The notes under the pieces are model-generated. The model saw only the letters and a list, made by a program, of their open reading frames with translations. It was not told where the DNA came from and ran no database searches. Positions 23,287 through 34,629 of a stretch of 64,000 bases of DNA are shown here, piece by piece (the stretch's first letter is position 1; each line of letters begins with the position of its first letter). This stretch comes from Phaseolus vulgaris (lineage: Eukaryota > Streptophyta > Magnoliopsida > Fabales > Fabaceae): positions 40,593,660 through 40,657,659 of the forward strand of contig NC_023749.2 in the NCBI RefSeq assembly GCF_000499845.2, given 5' to 3'. The translations under genes and the position numbers were made by a program.

Positions 23287-26200
23287 ATGTCTGGCAAAAA
23301 AGGCATCAGTAACGATTCCGATAGAAATCTCGTACAAGGCTTCAGTGCCGAGCAAATTCAACAATTGGCAAAAGCTAGAAACCTCGTACAAGACTTCAAT
23401 GTCGAGCAAATTCAGCAATTGGCAAATGCTATTTACTCGCTCAACAATAAGGGTAAAAGTGACACGTTTATTAGCTCTGCAAGTCTACTTGTCCATAACT
23501 CGTCTTCTAATTCTGCTTTTACGAAACCATGGATTTTGGATAGTGGAGCAACCAATCACATTGCATCTGATTCACAATTTTTCACACACACTTCATCATC
23601 ATTTATTCCAAATGTTAATCTGCCCACAGGCTCAACTGCATCCATCTCATCTACAGGCACAATTAAATTCAATGACAAAATCACTCTCAAAGATGTTCTT
23701 TGTTTTCCTTTTTTTAATTTAAATCTCATGTCTGTTAGTAAGATAACCAGTTCACTAAATTGTTGTCGTTTTTATTCCACATGGTTGCGTTTTGCAAGAC
23801 TTGGCTACTGGAAGGATGATTGGCTCGGGTAAACAACACGCAGGCTTATACTATATGTCCCCTCTTCCAAACCAAGCCCACGCATATCAAATTTCGACCG
23901 ACCCCGATTTATGGCACAAGCACCTCGGACATCCTTCTCCGGCGTGTCTACAACTTGCATCTTCCTTACTACCTATCAGTTAAAGTCTCATTCTCATTCA
24001 TAATAATTGTAGTATTTATCCCAAAGCTAAACAGACAAGGCTACCCTTTCCTTTAAGCATAATAAAATCTCATTCTCCATTTAATCTATTGCATTGTGAC
24101 ATTTGGGGTCCTCATAAAACCTCAACTCATTTTGGAAAACGTTTTTTCTTACTATAGTCGATGACTATACTAAATATACTTGGTTATTTCTTATGAATAA
24201 CAAGTCTGAAACCCAACATCTCTTAGAAACATTCATTACTTTTGCACAAAATCAATTTCAGGCATCTATTAAAACCATCCGCGTTGACAACGGATTGGAA
24301 TTTATTTCTATGCGTAATTTTTTTCTCAAAAATGGTATTGAATGTCAACGCACTTGTGTCTACACTCCTCAACAAAATGGAGTAGTAGAACGCAAACATA
24401 TACATATTTTAAACACAGCACGAGCCCTCCTACTTCAGTCTCATTTACCATTAGAATTTTAGGGGAATACGTTTTAACTGCCACATATATCATTAATCGT
24501 TTGCCAACACCTTCACTAAAAATTAAATCACCTTTTGAGATGCTATATAATCGCCCACCTTCACTTTCTCACTTAAAAACTTTTGGTGGCCTCTGTTATG
24601 CAACTGTTGTTTCACCTAAGCAAAAATTTGATATGCGTGCTCGACAGTGCATCTTCATTGGTTATCCTCTCAATCAAAAAGCATACAAATTATTTGATAT
24701 AGATGCAGACACTTTTTTTACAAGTCGGGATGTCATCTTCCATGAAAGTGTTTTCCCATTTTGCCAACAATCCCAGTCGCAATCCTCACCTCCATTACAA
24801 GGTATTTTGCCCACTATTGACATTGACTTACCCACTCCTATCCAACATTCACTCGATCAACCTTTTTCTCCTACTCGTCACAATGCACCTGAACCTCTAG
24901 CAAACCAACCTTCTTCTCCTACTCGTCATAATGCACCTAAACCCCCATCAAACCAACATTCTTCTCCTACTTGTCACAATGCACCTGAACCTCCAGCAGA
25001 CAAACCTTCTTCTCCCACACCAGGAAGTCTAGCCCCCATTACTGAACCTTCTCCAACCGACCTTTCTATTCGACGATCCAGTCACACATCAACCCTACCT
25101 TCCTGGCTTCAAGATTACGTAACGGGATCCCAAGCCAATCATTCGACCACTGCCCAAGACTGGCCGAATGGAACCAGGTATCCTATGCATCATTTTCTTT
25201 CTAATTCACGATTTTCTTCTACACATAGTGCATATCTTGCTAACATCACAGCCACCAAAGAACCTCACACTTATGCACAAGCTATCCTTGATCCAAATTG
25301 GCAAAAAGCAATAGACGAAGAGCTTTCCGCCTTGCAGCTAAATCAAACGTGGACCTTGACACTGTTACCCGCTGGGCAGAAACCCATCGGATGCAAAGGG
25401 GTCTATAAAAAAAAGTACAAATCAGATGGCAACGTTGACAGATATAAGGCGCGCCTTGTCACAAAGGGGTACACTCAGATTGAAGGTGTCGACTACTCTG
25501 AAACTTTTTCACCAACAACAAAATTAACAACTTTGAGGTGTCTCCTCACCATTGCAGTAGCCAGAAATTTGTTTACTCACCAGCTAGATGTGCAAAATGC
25601 CTTCTTATATGGCACATTGCATGAAATTATTTACATGGACTTGCCACCTGGGCATCATCGATAGGGGGAGAACATTGTATGTCGACTCAACAAATCCTTT
25701 TATGGTCTCAAACAGGCATCCCGGACATGGTTTTCAACATTTTCTCACGTGATTAAATCTATAGGATTTCAACCGTCCAAGACAGACTACTCTTTATTCA
25801 CAAGACAAAATAACACATCATTTACTGCCATTTTGATTTATGTGGATGATATTCTTTTGACAGAAAATTATTTGACAGAAATTCAGCGTGTTAAAGATTG
25901 TCTATTACAACAATTTCGCATTAAAGATCTTGGAGACTTAAAATATTTTCCAAGGATTGAATTTTCCCGTTCCAAAGTTGGTATTTACATATCACAAAGA
26001 AAATATGCGCTTGATATTTTGCAGGATACAGGACTCACAGGTGCTCCTCTAGACAAATCTCCAATGGAGCAATACCTAAAAATCACACCAGACGATGAAG
26101 AGTTATTAAAGGATCCATTCAAATACAGGCAACTCGTGGGACGACTTATATACCTCACGGTTGCTCAGCCTGACATAGCATTTTCGGTTCGGACCCTGAG

Positions 26201-26650
26201 TCAATATATACAGGATCGACGGAAACCTCATTGGGATGCCACAATTCGAGTCCTAAAGTACATCAAAGGATCACCGGGACAAGGATTGTTATTGCCATCC
26301 GAAAACAATCTGACATTGACAGCTTATTGCGACTCAGACTGAGGAGGTTGTCAGACAACTCAGAGATCAGTATCTAGGTATTGCATTTTTCTTGGTTCTT
26401 CTATTATCTCATGGAAGTAAAAAAAACAGACAAACGTATCAAGATCATCAGCGGAAGCAAAATACCTGTTTGGTTGCGATATCTATTGCAGGATTTAAAG
26501 GTGTCATGTAACTTTCCAGCTCAACTTTTTATGTGACAATCAAGCGGCATTGCATATAGCAAAAAAACCTAGTATTTCATGAACGCACAAAACACATTGA
26601 GATAGACTGTCACATTGTGCGAGAAAAATTACAAGCCGAGATAATCAGTC
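23287..26650 (+). pseudogene. Copia gag-pol, disabled by deletion, frameshifts and stops
   Basis: It starts MSGKKGISNDSDRN, and only a gag scrap remains before the protease (WILDSGATNHIA). A frameshift falls near 23,766, after which the integrase zinc region (HKHLGHPS) continues in another frame. The integrase core (VDDYTKYTWLF, VDNGLEFIS, TPQQNGVVERKH) has a stop at about 24,460. Reverse transcriptase follows (KPIGCKGVYKKKYKSDG, LDVQNAFLYG), with a stop at about 25,662; the catalytic YVDDILL lies in the next open stretch (25,749-26,342). RNase H is fragmentary. There is no full-length reading frame, so it is inactive. A proline/serine-rich stretch at 24,861-25,020 repeats about 16 residues (SSPTRHNAPEPP) three to four times between integrase and RT. 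Confidence 0.88.
23326..23433 (+). repeat. 54-bp tandem duplication in the copia gag remnant
   Basis: Two adjacent copies (23326-23379 and 23380-23433), each encoding NLVQ.F..EQIQQLA.A with a few differences. The duplication keeps the frame. Confidence 0.8.
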
Positions 26651-26652
26651 CT

Positions 26653-27711
26653 TGATGAGAATAAAAAAGATGTTGTTAATAGGAAGAATGGACAAGAGTC
26701 AAAACATCTAAAGTTGTTCTTATTAGTATTTTCAAAAGATGAGGCCCAAGCCCAAGAAGCCCAAACCCAAAAAGGCCAAGCTAAGAAGCCCAAGCCCATC
26801 CATGAGGAGCAAGGCTAGAGCATTGAGTGAAGAACATCATTTAATGAATCTTGTAATTTCTATTGTTTAGTAGGTATGGATATTAAATAAAATGTGTGAA
26901 TAGTTAGGGGGGTGTAGACGCATTTTAGGAGGTGCTGAAAATAGGAAGTGGATCACACTTACTTCATGACTAGGTGGCACCAATTTGCATTTGAATTTGG
27001 AGGGAACTTTGAGTTTCATTTGTGTTTCATTTCAACCCTCTTCTATTATAAATAGAGAGGTTGGGCTCTTGTAAATTCAGAATTGGATAATTGATATAGA
27101 GAAACTCTACTCATTTGGAGAGAGATTTGTGTGAGATTTGGATCTCCTTGCTTAGTCTCATCTTGTGAGCTTTTGGAGAGCTTCAAGTGGCGGCTTCCTT
27201 CACTCATCTTGGAACTCCATCACCAAGTGGCGTGAGCAACTCCAATTCCCATTCCAGCCGATCTTCAATCACCTAAGTCTCATTCCTTTCATCTTCATTT
27301 CTGTTTTCAATCGGTAGCCTAGAGTTCTTAATTGTTCTTCATCTTTTCACCGTTTAATTTTGTGTTCATATGCTGTTTCTTAAGTTTCTGTTCGGTGCTT
27401 TGTGTTCTTGGTTCAATTTTGATTTGTAATTTTGTTCCATGGATGTTCATAAGGAGGTAGCACTCTTATTTGAGTTTGGAACGTCATTTGGACGGTTATG
27501 TCTCCATTGATGATTCCTTAAGCTTCCTTGAGTCCAATTCTGTTTTGTTCTTGCTTTCCTTTCAATTCCGCCAAGTGTTTGTGATAAGGACATGACACTC
27601 ATTGTTCAATGAGTTTGGCTTCTCTCTTGGATGGCATTATCCTCCATTAAGATGACCTTAAGTCTCCTTAATGTTGTGTGTCTTGTTAAAGTGTCAATCT
27701 AACTCGTATCA
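26653..27711 (+). repeat. LTR (1059 bp) of a second retrotransposon, followed by a primer binding site
   Basis: Begins TGATGAGAATAAAAAAG at the broken end of the copia element and ends CTCGTATCA. TGGTATCTAGAAC (from 27714) resembles a tRNA-Met primer binding site, so this is a 5' LTR in + orientation. TATAAATAGAGAGG near 27,050 could be its promoter. It is a distant relative of the solo LTR family at 20,123 and 33,110 (shared CACTCATCTTGGA and CAAGTGGCGTGA). No coding region follows. Confidence 0.82.
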
Positions 27712-28389
27712 TGTGGTATCTAGAACTATGGTTGTGTGCAAAACAATTTTTGAGTTGCTGGACACTTTGATTCTGTTTTGTGTTAGTGATTCTGCTTTTT
27801 CTGTTTTTTGAGTATTTCTTGCTGTTTTAATTGGTACAATTCATTGTGCTTGAGTCTTTTTAATTTTTGAATCCCTACTTGTTTTGTCTAGTCATGTTTT
27901 TTCCTATAATGTCATCAATTCCTTGTAGTACTTTTCTTGCTATCTTTGGTTGATTGCTTTTATTTGAGTACAAATTTTGGTTTCTGTTTTTCTTGATCCT
28001 TTGGTGCATTTTCTTTTTAGTATTGAGTTCATGCTTGTGTATTAGATCTATACACCACATGATACGAGTTGGATTGACACTTTAACAAGACACACAACAT
28101 TAAGGAGACTTAAGGTCATCTCAATGGAGGATAATGCCATCCAAAAGAGAAGCCAAACTCATTGAACAATGAGTGCCATGTCCTTATCACAAACACTTGG
28201 CGGAATTGAAAGGAAAGCAAGAACAAAAATGAATGCTAAAAACAAAATTGGACTCAAGGAAGCTTAAGGAATCATCAATGGAGACATAGCCGTCCAAATG
28301 ACGTTCCAAACTCAAATAAGAGTGTTATCTCCTTGTGAACATCCATGGAACAAAATTACAAATCAAAACTGAACCAAGAACACAAAGCA
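27712..28389. mobile_element. Short internal piece facing an inverted, partial LTR copy (28060-28389)
   Basis: After the primer binding site come about 345 T-rich bases with no gene. From 28060 the sequence TGATACGAGTTGGATTGACAC is the reverse complement of the LTR end, and the match runs to 28389 (about 330 bp). A degraded primer site (TGTGGTGTATAG on the minus strand) precedes it. The result is two LTR ends facing each other, which normal LTR elements do not have. Confidence 0.8.
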
Positions 28390-29399
28390 TACTTGACAAA
28401 GTCTTCTTTAACTTGAGTTTGATTCTCAACTCCTGTTCTGTTTCTTCAAAAATATGCAAAAGTGCCTTATAACCTAATTTCATATATTCTGGTAGATCAA
28501 CCAATGAGGAGATAACCCACCTGCTAATCATTAGAAAGTTTACTTTAATTTTGTATAAAGAATAAGATTAAAAGAGACTACTATATCCCTATAAGAATAT
28601 TATTAAATAAAAATCATTTTTAGAAAATAAAAATAATTAATTATTATATTAATTAAATTAAATACTATTTTAGAAATTAAAAAAAATATTAATATTTGAT
28701 ATAATTTTTTATTATTAATAAATATTTATTTATAGTTTTTAAAATTATTATAGATATTTTTAATCTCTTTCTTATATAGTTTTCTATTTTAAAAATGTAA
28801 AAAAATGCACTATAGTATCGTTCAAATTAACTTAATTTTGATGAAGTAATTTTCATTTAGGTTGTGCGATAAAAATTTCTAAATTTAAATTTAATAAAAA
28901 TTTACAAATTGGTTTGAACTTATCTTTCTTCTAAACTTGACTACATGACATTTCTATAACACACGTGCAATTTCAATATGTTCATGGAATCAGTTCTACA
29001 AACCGGAACATGAGGTATAATGTATTAATTTTGTTTAACGACGGAAATTCTTTAGGATAAATTGGGTTGGAGTATCCCAAAATATCCTTTTTTTATTATT
29101 TTTTTTATAACAAGAAACAGTGTTATAATGAAAAGTGTAAACACAGATGAGGAATTAAAGATGAACGTGGTAAGATCATACCTGATGAAATACGATATCC
29201 TTGTTGTCTAAGCAAGCGGAAGAGCAAAGCAAGATGATGAAGATCATCATCTTAACTTACTATGTTATTCTCCTTTGTTGAAATCTCATAGATTTTATGC
29301 AATGCTTCATCAATTTCATGTTCAAAATGATAAGAAACACCCAAACACTGGACTAAGTTGATGAAGTTTAATTTGAAAAGGAAATTGTTATCAACATGA
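28390..29399 (-). pseudogene. Terpene synthase pseudogene (parts of exons 5 and 2)
   Basis: 28520-28390 on the minus strand encodes SLVDLPEYMKLGYKALL..EETEQE, matching exon 5 of the intact gene, and keeps its AG acceptor. 29399-29182 encodes [20 protein letters not shown] and [20 protein letters not shown], matching exon 2; it has a stop near 29,255, followed by the expected [17 protein letters not shown] and a GTATGA donor. Exons 3 and 4 are missing from the AT-rich 660 bp between. A retrotransposon LTR cuts off each end. It is a relic of a second TPS copy. Confidence 0.88.
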
Positions 29400-29551
29400 T
29401 GAAAACATACAATCACTAATACTTGAATTTTCTCTAAAAAAAACACTTTTCTTCGTGTATTTCTCTTTCTATTGTATTTCTTTATGCGGTGTAAAGAGCA
29501 TCCTATTTATAGGCTTTAGGAAACTCTTCTAGAAAAGTCTTCATTATGGTC

Positions 29552-32500
29552 TTAGAACTCCACTAACAACATAATAAAATCTATTGCCAACTTAATTGTT
29601 GATTTGTTGTCAACTTGAGTCACAGTTGCACCTAGTTTCTTTAGCTCCATCTTGCTCAACAAGTTTCTAAGCCATATCGCATGACATACACACCAAGATG
29701 CTGCCACATATTCAGTTTCACACATCAATAACGTCACGATCGGTTGCTTCTTTGAAAGCCAAGAAAATGTCGTGTTGTCCATAAAGAATACATATCCCGA
29801 TGTACTTTATTGATCATCTATGTCTCCACACCAATCACTGTCAGAGTAACTCACCAACTTGTAATCTTCTTCTTTTGAGTAGAACAATCCAAATGATACA
29901 GTACCTTGAATGTACTGTAGGACTCTTCCAATGTGAGTAAACTGGTTCCTCCATAAATCGACTTATGATGCCGACACTTAATGAAAGATTCGACCTCGTG
30001 CATATGAGATAATGAAGGCTTCCTACCAAACTCCGGTATCTACTTGCATCGATTCTCCTTCATTGAACTTTGAGAGTTTTGCACCTGGTTCCATTAGTAT
30101 TGATATTGGGTTAAACTTTTCCATCTTATACTTCTTCAAAATCTCTTTTGCATATGTCTTCTGTGATATACAAAAATACTCGTATTTTCTTGTCTAACCT
30201 CCAAACCAAGGAAAAACTTCATCAATCCCAAATCTGTCATCTCAAATTCTCGTCTCATTGTGCCATTAAACTCTTCTATCATCTCATTATTGTTACCCAT
30301 AAAAATGAGATCATCAACATAAAGAGCAACAAATATCATGTTACCTTCACTGTTCTTTACATAAAGAGCATGCTTGTAAGGACATTGCTTGAACCCATTC
30401 TCGTTGAAGTATGTATCGATATGAGTATTCCATGCCCGTGGTGCTTGCTTCAACCCGTAAAGTGCCTTCTTCAATTTTAGCACTTTATTCTCTTCTCCGA
30501 TTTTAATGTACCCAGGTGGTTGTTCGAAGTAGACTTCTTCTTCAAGAACACCATTCAAGAAAGCCAACTTGACGTCCATTTGAAATATCGACCATTTAAA
30601 TTGAGCCACTTGAGGAATGAGCAACCAAATCGTCTACATTCTTACAACGGGAGCAAACACCTCATCGTAGTCGATTCCCTCCTTTTGTTTGTATCCCTTC
30701 ACAACGAATCGCGCCTTGTACCTCTCTATCTCGCCTTGAGCATTCATCTTTTTCTTGAATACCCACTTCACACCAAAGGGTTGACTTCCCTCTGGAAATT
30801 TTGTTAACTCCCATGTGTTGTTGCGGTCAATCACTTTAATCTCCTCATCCATGGCAGTTTTCCATTTCTTGTCTCGCACCGCCTCTTCAAAGCTGATATT
30901 TTCTACATCTGGAAAAAGACATACAAGGTGTACCTCATTTCTCGAATCATACAAATCTTGCAAACTTCACATTTTAGGTTGTCATGGTTCATCTTCATCA
31001 TCGGTAGTTTCGGAATTTATCTTGTCGGTGCAACGACTGATGATTCTCCAACTTCAATCATAACCTCTGCAGAATTGTTCCAATCCCACTTGTTTTCTTA
31101 TTCTAACATCACGACTCACCATCACCTTCTTGCTTATCAGGTCAAGGATCTTGTATTCTTTTGTCTTCTCATCATACCCAATAAAAATATACCTTTTTCT
31201 TTTGTCTTCGAGCTTCGTTCTTGTTTATCTGGTACATGTGCATAAGCCAAACTGCCAAACACTTTGAGATTAGAAACTGTCGGCTTTTGTCTGCTCCATG
31301 TCTCTTGTGGTGTTTGATCATCTAACTTCACATGTGGACATCAGTTTTGCACATAGATGGCGCATTGCACAGCTTCCGCCCAAAATTGCTTTGGCATCTT
31401 TTTGCTCTTAAGCATTGATCGAACCATGTCGAGAATGGTTTGGTTCTTCCTCTCGGCCACACCATTGTTTTTAGGAGTGTACAATGCGGTTAGAAATCGC
31501 CGTATGCCTTGCTCTCCATGAAAGTCGTTGAAGTATACTCGCCACCTCTATCGGATCGTACAATTTTGATTTGTTTATCAGTTGCCTTCTCGACCATCAC
31601 TTTGAAATTTTTGAACACCTCGAATGCCTCAAATTTTTCTTTCAAAAAATAAACCCAAGTTTTTCGTGAGAAATCATCGATAAAGGTAATGAAATACCTT
31701 TTAGCGCTGAAGATTTTTGGAGTAATTGATCCACATATATCAATATGAATCAATTGGAGAAGTTGCTTAGCCAAATATTCAGCCTTCTTTGAAAGCGAGG
31801 TTCTCACATGCTTGCTGAGCACACATTCTTCACATACTTTTCCCTAGTAGTTCATGTTGGGTAGCCGATGCACCATATTCTTCTTCGCTAACTCTTTTAG
31901 GCCACCATGATGTAGGTGACCAAAACGGAGATGCTACAACGATGCCTTATCTTCTATGTTGACTTGCAAACATTTTTCTAGTATGCTTCTCAAATTCATC
32001 TTGTACATCTGATTTCTTGCCATCTCAATTCGAGCAACCTATTAAAAATATAGAGTAACTTGTCTCCGTGAGTTGCCCTATACTTAAAATGTTGGTCTCG
32101 AGGTCTATTACGTAATAAACATTTTGGAGTGACCCAATTAAGCCATGTTTTTGTAAGTAGCAAACAGTACCTCGACCTTTGACCTCCACCTTTGATGCAT
32201 CTCCAAATGACACATGACCATCTTCAATCTTTTGCATCTCTTTGAATAGGTACCCATGACCACACATATGGTTGCTTGCTCCCGAGTCGAGGTACCACAA
32301 AGTGGCATTGTTAATGTTGACTTCATTTTGAGCCATCAAGAGAACACCTTCATTCGTTTCGTCTTCCAAGGCTAGGTTGGTTGTCTCTTCTATCTTTATA
32401 TCAAATCGAAAATCTTTTGCAAAATGCCCCACTTTACCACAATAATAACATTTTTCGGAGTTACAATCCTTCACATAGTGACCATATTTGTGACATTTGT

Positions 32501-34325
32501 AGCATTCGCTGTTGGAGTAATTTGATCGACCACCTCTTCCATGGCCACATCCTCTTCCACGCCAATTTGGTTGGCTCGACTGTTCCTTCTCCTTATAGTA
32601 CCCTTCACGACTGATGCCTTTACCACCGCGACCGTTTCCACAATTTCCACGGTCACGCCCTCTACTTCGAGAATTTTGATGATAGAGTACCTTTTCATCT
32701 TTGATCGACGCCTTGGTTTGAAGTGCTTGCTCGAGTGTTTCCTCATTTTTCTTATTCTTTCGTTGCTCATGTGCCTCGAGGGAATCGACAAGCTCATCAA
32801 TTGTTAGCGTCTTTAGGTCTTTTGACTCTTCTATTGCGCACACAATACTCTCAAAATTATCGGTTAATGTTATCAAAATATTCTCTACAACACGTGCATC
32901 GATCAACGTTTCACCGTTTTGGTTTAGTTGATTCACCACAGTCTGTACACGCGTGATGTAGTTAGATACACTTTCTGACTCCATCATCTTCATGCTCTCC
33001 AACTCGCCACGAAGAGTTTGTAGACGCACTTGTTCAACTCGGTTGGCTCCTTTGAACACCTTTTTTAAGATGTCATATGCTTCTTTTGAAGTAGTTCCAC
33101 TGACAATCTTGATGTGAGTTGATTTTAGGATTGTTCATTATTGGTATTTTATGCATGAAAAATGGTGAGAAATTTAAGAAGATCCCCACTAGACACGAAC
33201 TTAACCAAGTGGTTAAGTAAGTGTGAAGGTTCACTTCACAAGAGCAAAAGGAAAAGATAATTATAAGGTGAAAATGATGCTAGAATGTGCGGAATTAAAG
33301 AACAAGGAAAGGAAACCAAATAGAATTGCCGAATGGAAACAAGGAAAACCAAACAATAACATGATACAAAGAGTAAAAATGGAATGAAAATGGAAAATAG
33401 ATGAAGGAAGGAGAAACCTTATGTGATGGATTTGAGAAGTGGAACATGCCACTTGGAGTGTGATTGGCCTCCAAGATAAGTGATGATAGCTGCCACTGGA
33501 GAGCTCTCAATACTCACAAGATAAGACCTAAATGCTAAGAGGAATTCAAACCTCAGTACACCTCACACAATTTGTGCAGAGTAACTTTTCTTCTATTAAT
33601 TTCAACTTGTAAAATACACTAGGTAGACCTCCTATTTATAGGTGAAGGAGCCTAGGAGAACAAGCTAAAGGGGTAGAATGGGAAAAGGGAAAAAATGGGC
33701 AACCTTAGGGTTTTACTAAGTCAAACCCGCATCGTAGGCTTGTCCTTTTAGAAACTAGGTCAAAATGCCTTCCAAAAGGGCTAAGAACAAGCTAAAATGC
33801 TACCCACACCCCTTATTATGCTAAAGACACCTTATTCTAGCCTATCTTTGCTATTTGGACCTCTAAAGTTAGCCCAATTTATTTACATAACTTTTCTCTT
33901 GTGGAAAAGACCAGAAGGAAGAACTTCTAATATTCTGGTTCATAACTTCTTTTTCGTTGATGCTTTCTCGAGGTTTGGTGGGCCCGACTTTGAGATGACT
34001 AACCTTTTTGTGAGGTGTTTCATGTGTCCTTAGTCATCTGCTGGTTGCTTTGATTTGTATCAAATCTTCTCAAAGCCCAACTCATCAATCGCTCAAAACA
34101 TGTATAGTGTCGCCTTATCCTTTGATCGCATCTCTTTCAACGCCTTGGCTTGAGTTGTCGTATAACCTGTAGTATCTGTTGGTTCCTCGAAACCTTTTTC
34201 GACCACCTCCCATGCATCTTGAGAACCCAGAAGATCTTTCATTTGAATGCTCTAGTTATCATATCTAGTCGCCTTCATTAACCATGGTAGCGGTATTTGA
34301 CACGTCACATTTGCCATTGGCTTTT
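29552..34325 (-). pseudogene. Copia gag-pol on minus strand, degraded
   Basis: Gag begins near 34,305 (MANVTCQIPLP), has an early stop, is split by the solo LTR 33110-34062, and resumes with FKGANRVEQVRLQTLRGELE. It has two zinc knuckles (CYKCHKYGHYVKDC, CYYCGKVGHFAKDF; the second lacks its last cysteine). Protease: WYLDSGASNHMCGHG. Integrase core: [14 protein letters not shown] and [42 protein letters not shown] and catalytic LYVDDLIFMGNN. RNase H: CETEYVAASWCVCHAIWLRN. Several breaks separate these blocks, so no complete polyprotein can be made. Confidence 0.87.
33110..34062 (-). repeat. Solo LTR, 953 bp, flanked by AATCT target duplication, inside copia gag
   Basis: On the + strand it starts TGATGTGAGTTGATTTTAGG and ends GATTTGTATCA, with AATCT at 33105-33109 and 34063-34067. 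The copia gag frame continues on both sides. It is the same family as 20123-21138 but reversed. It has a TATA-like CTATAAATAGGAGG (minus strand, near 33,640). Confidence 0.93.
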
Positions 34326-34629
34326 GATACCAAATTGAAAAATAGACAACCACTCAGACTTGGATGTTCTCTAAAGAAACACTCTTCTTTTATGTATTTC
34401 TCTCTATTGTATTTCTTTATGTGGTGTATTTTACAACTGAGAGAGCATCCTATTTATAGGCTTTAGGAAATTCTTCTAGAAAAATCTTCATTATGGACTT
34501 AAAACCCCACTAACATTATAATAAAATCTGACTCACAACTTTTGACTTTTCATCTATCAAAACTCTCATTCTTTTATTTTCTAGTAACTTCTAATTTTAA
34601 AACCCACAAACTAACATTTAAAACTCACA

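Larger units (their letters stand above)
23050..26652 (+). mobile_element. Ty1/copia element on + strand, 3' end cut by another LTR
   Basis: A tRNA-Met primer binding site (TGGTATCAGAGC, 23221-23232) follows a short region that may be the 5' LTR (TGATAGAATCTC at about 23,050 to TTATATATCA near 23,210; tentative). The pol order protease, integrase, reverse transcriptase, RNase H is that of Ty1/copia. Sequence resembling the C-terminal RNase H runs to about 26,650, where a different LTR begins, so its own 3' LTR is gone. Most of gag is missing. Confidence 0.85.
29400..34537 (-). mobile_element. Ty1/copia element on minus strand with short LTRs
   Basis: Two similar LTRs of about 190-200 bp lie at 29400-29589 and 34336-34537; both share TCTCTATTGTATTTCTTTATG and CATCCTATTTATAGGCTTTAGG. 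On the minus strand a primer-site-like TTGGTATCAAAAGCC follows the right LTR, and gag, protease, integrase, RT and RNase H run towards 29.5 kb. I found no clear 5-bp target duplication; the left end lies within terpene synthase pseudogene exon 2. A foreign solo LTR sits in its gag. Confidence 0.85.
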
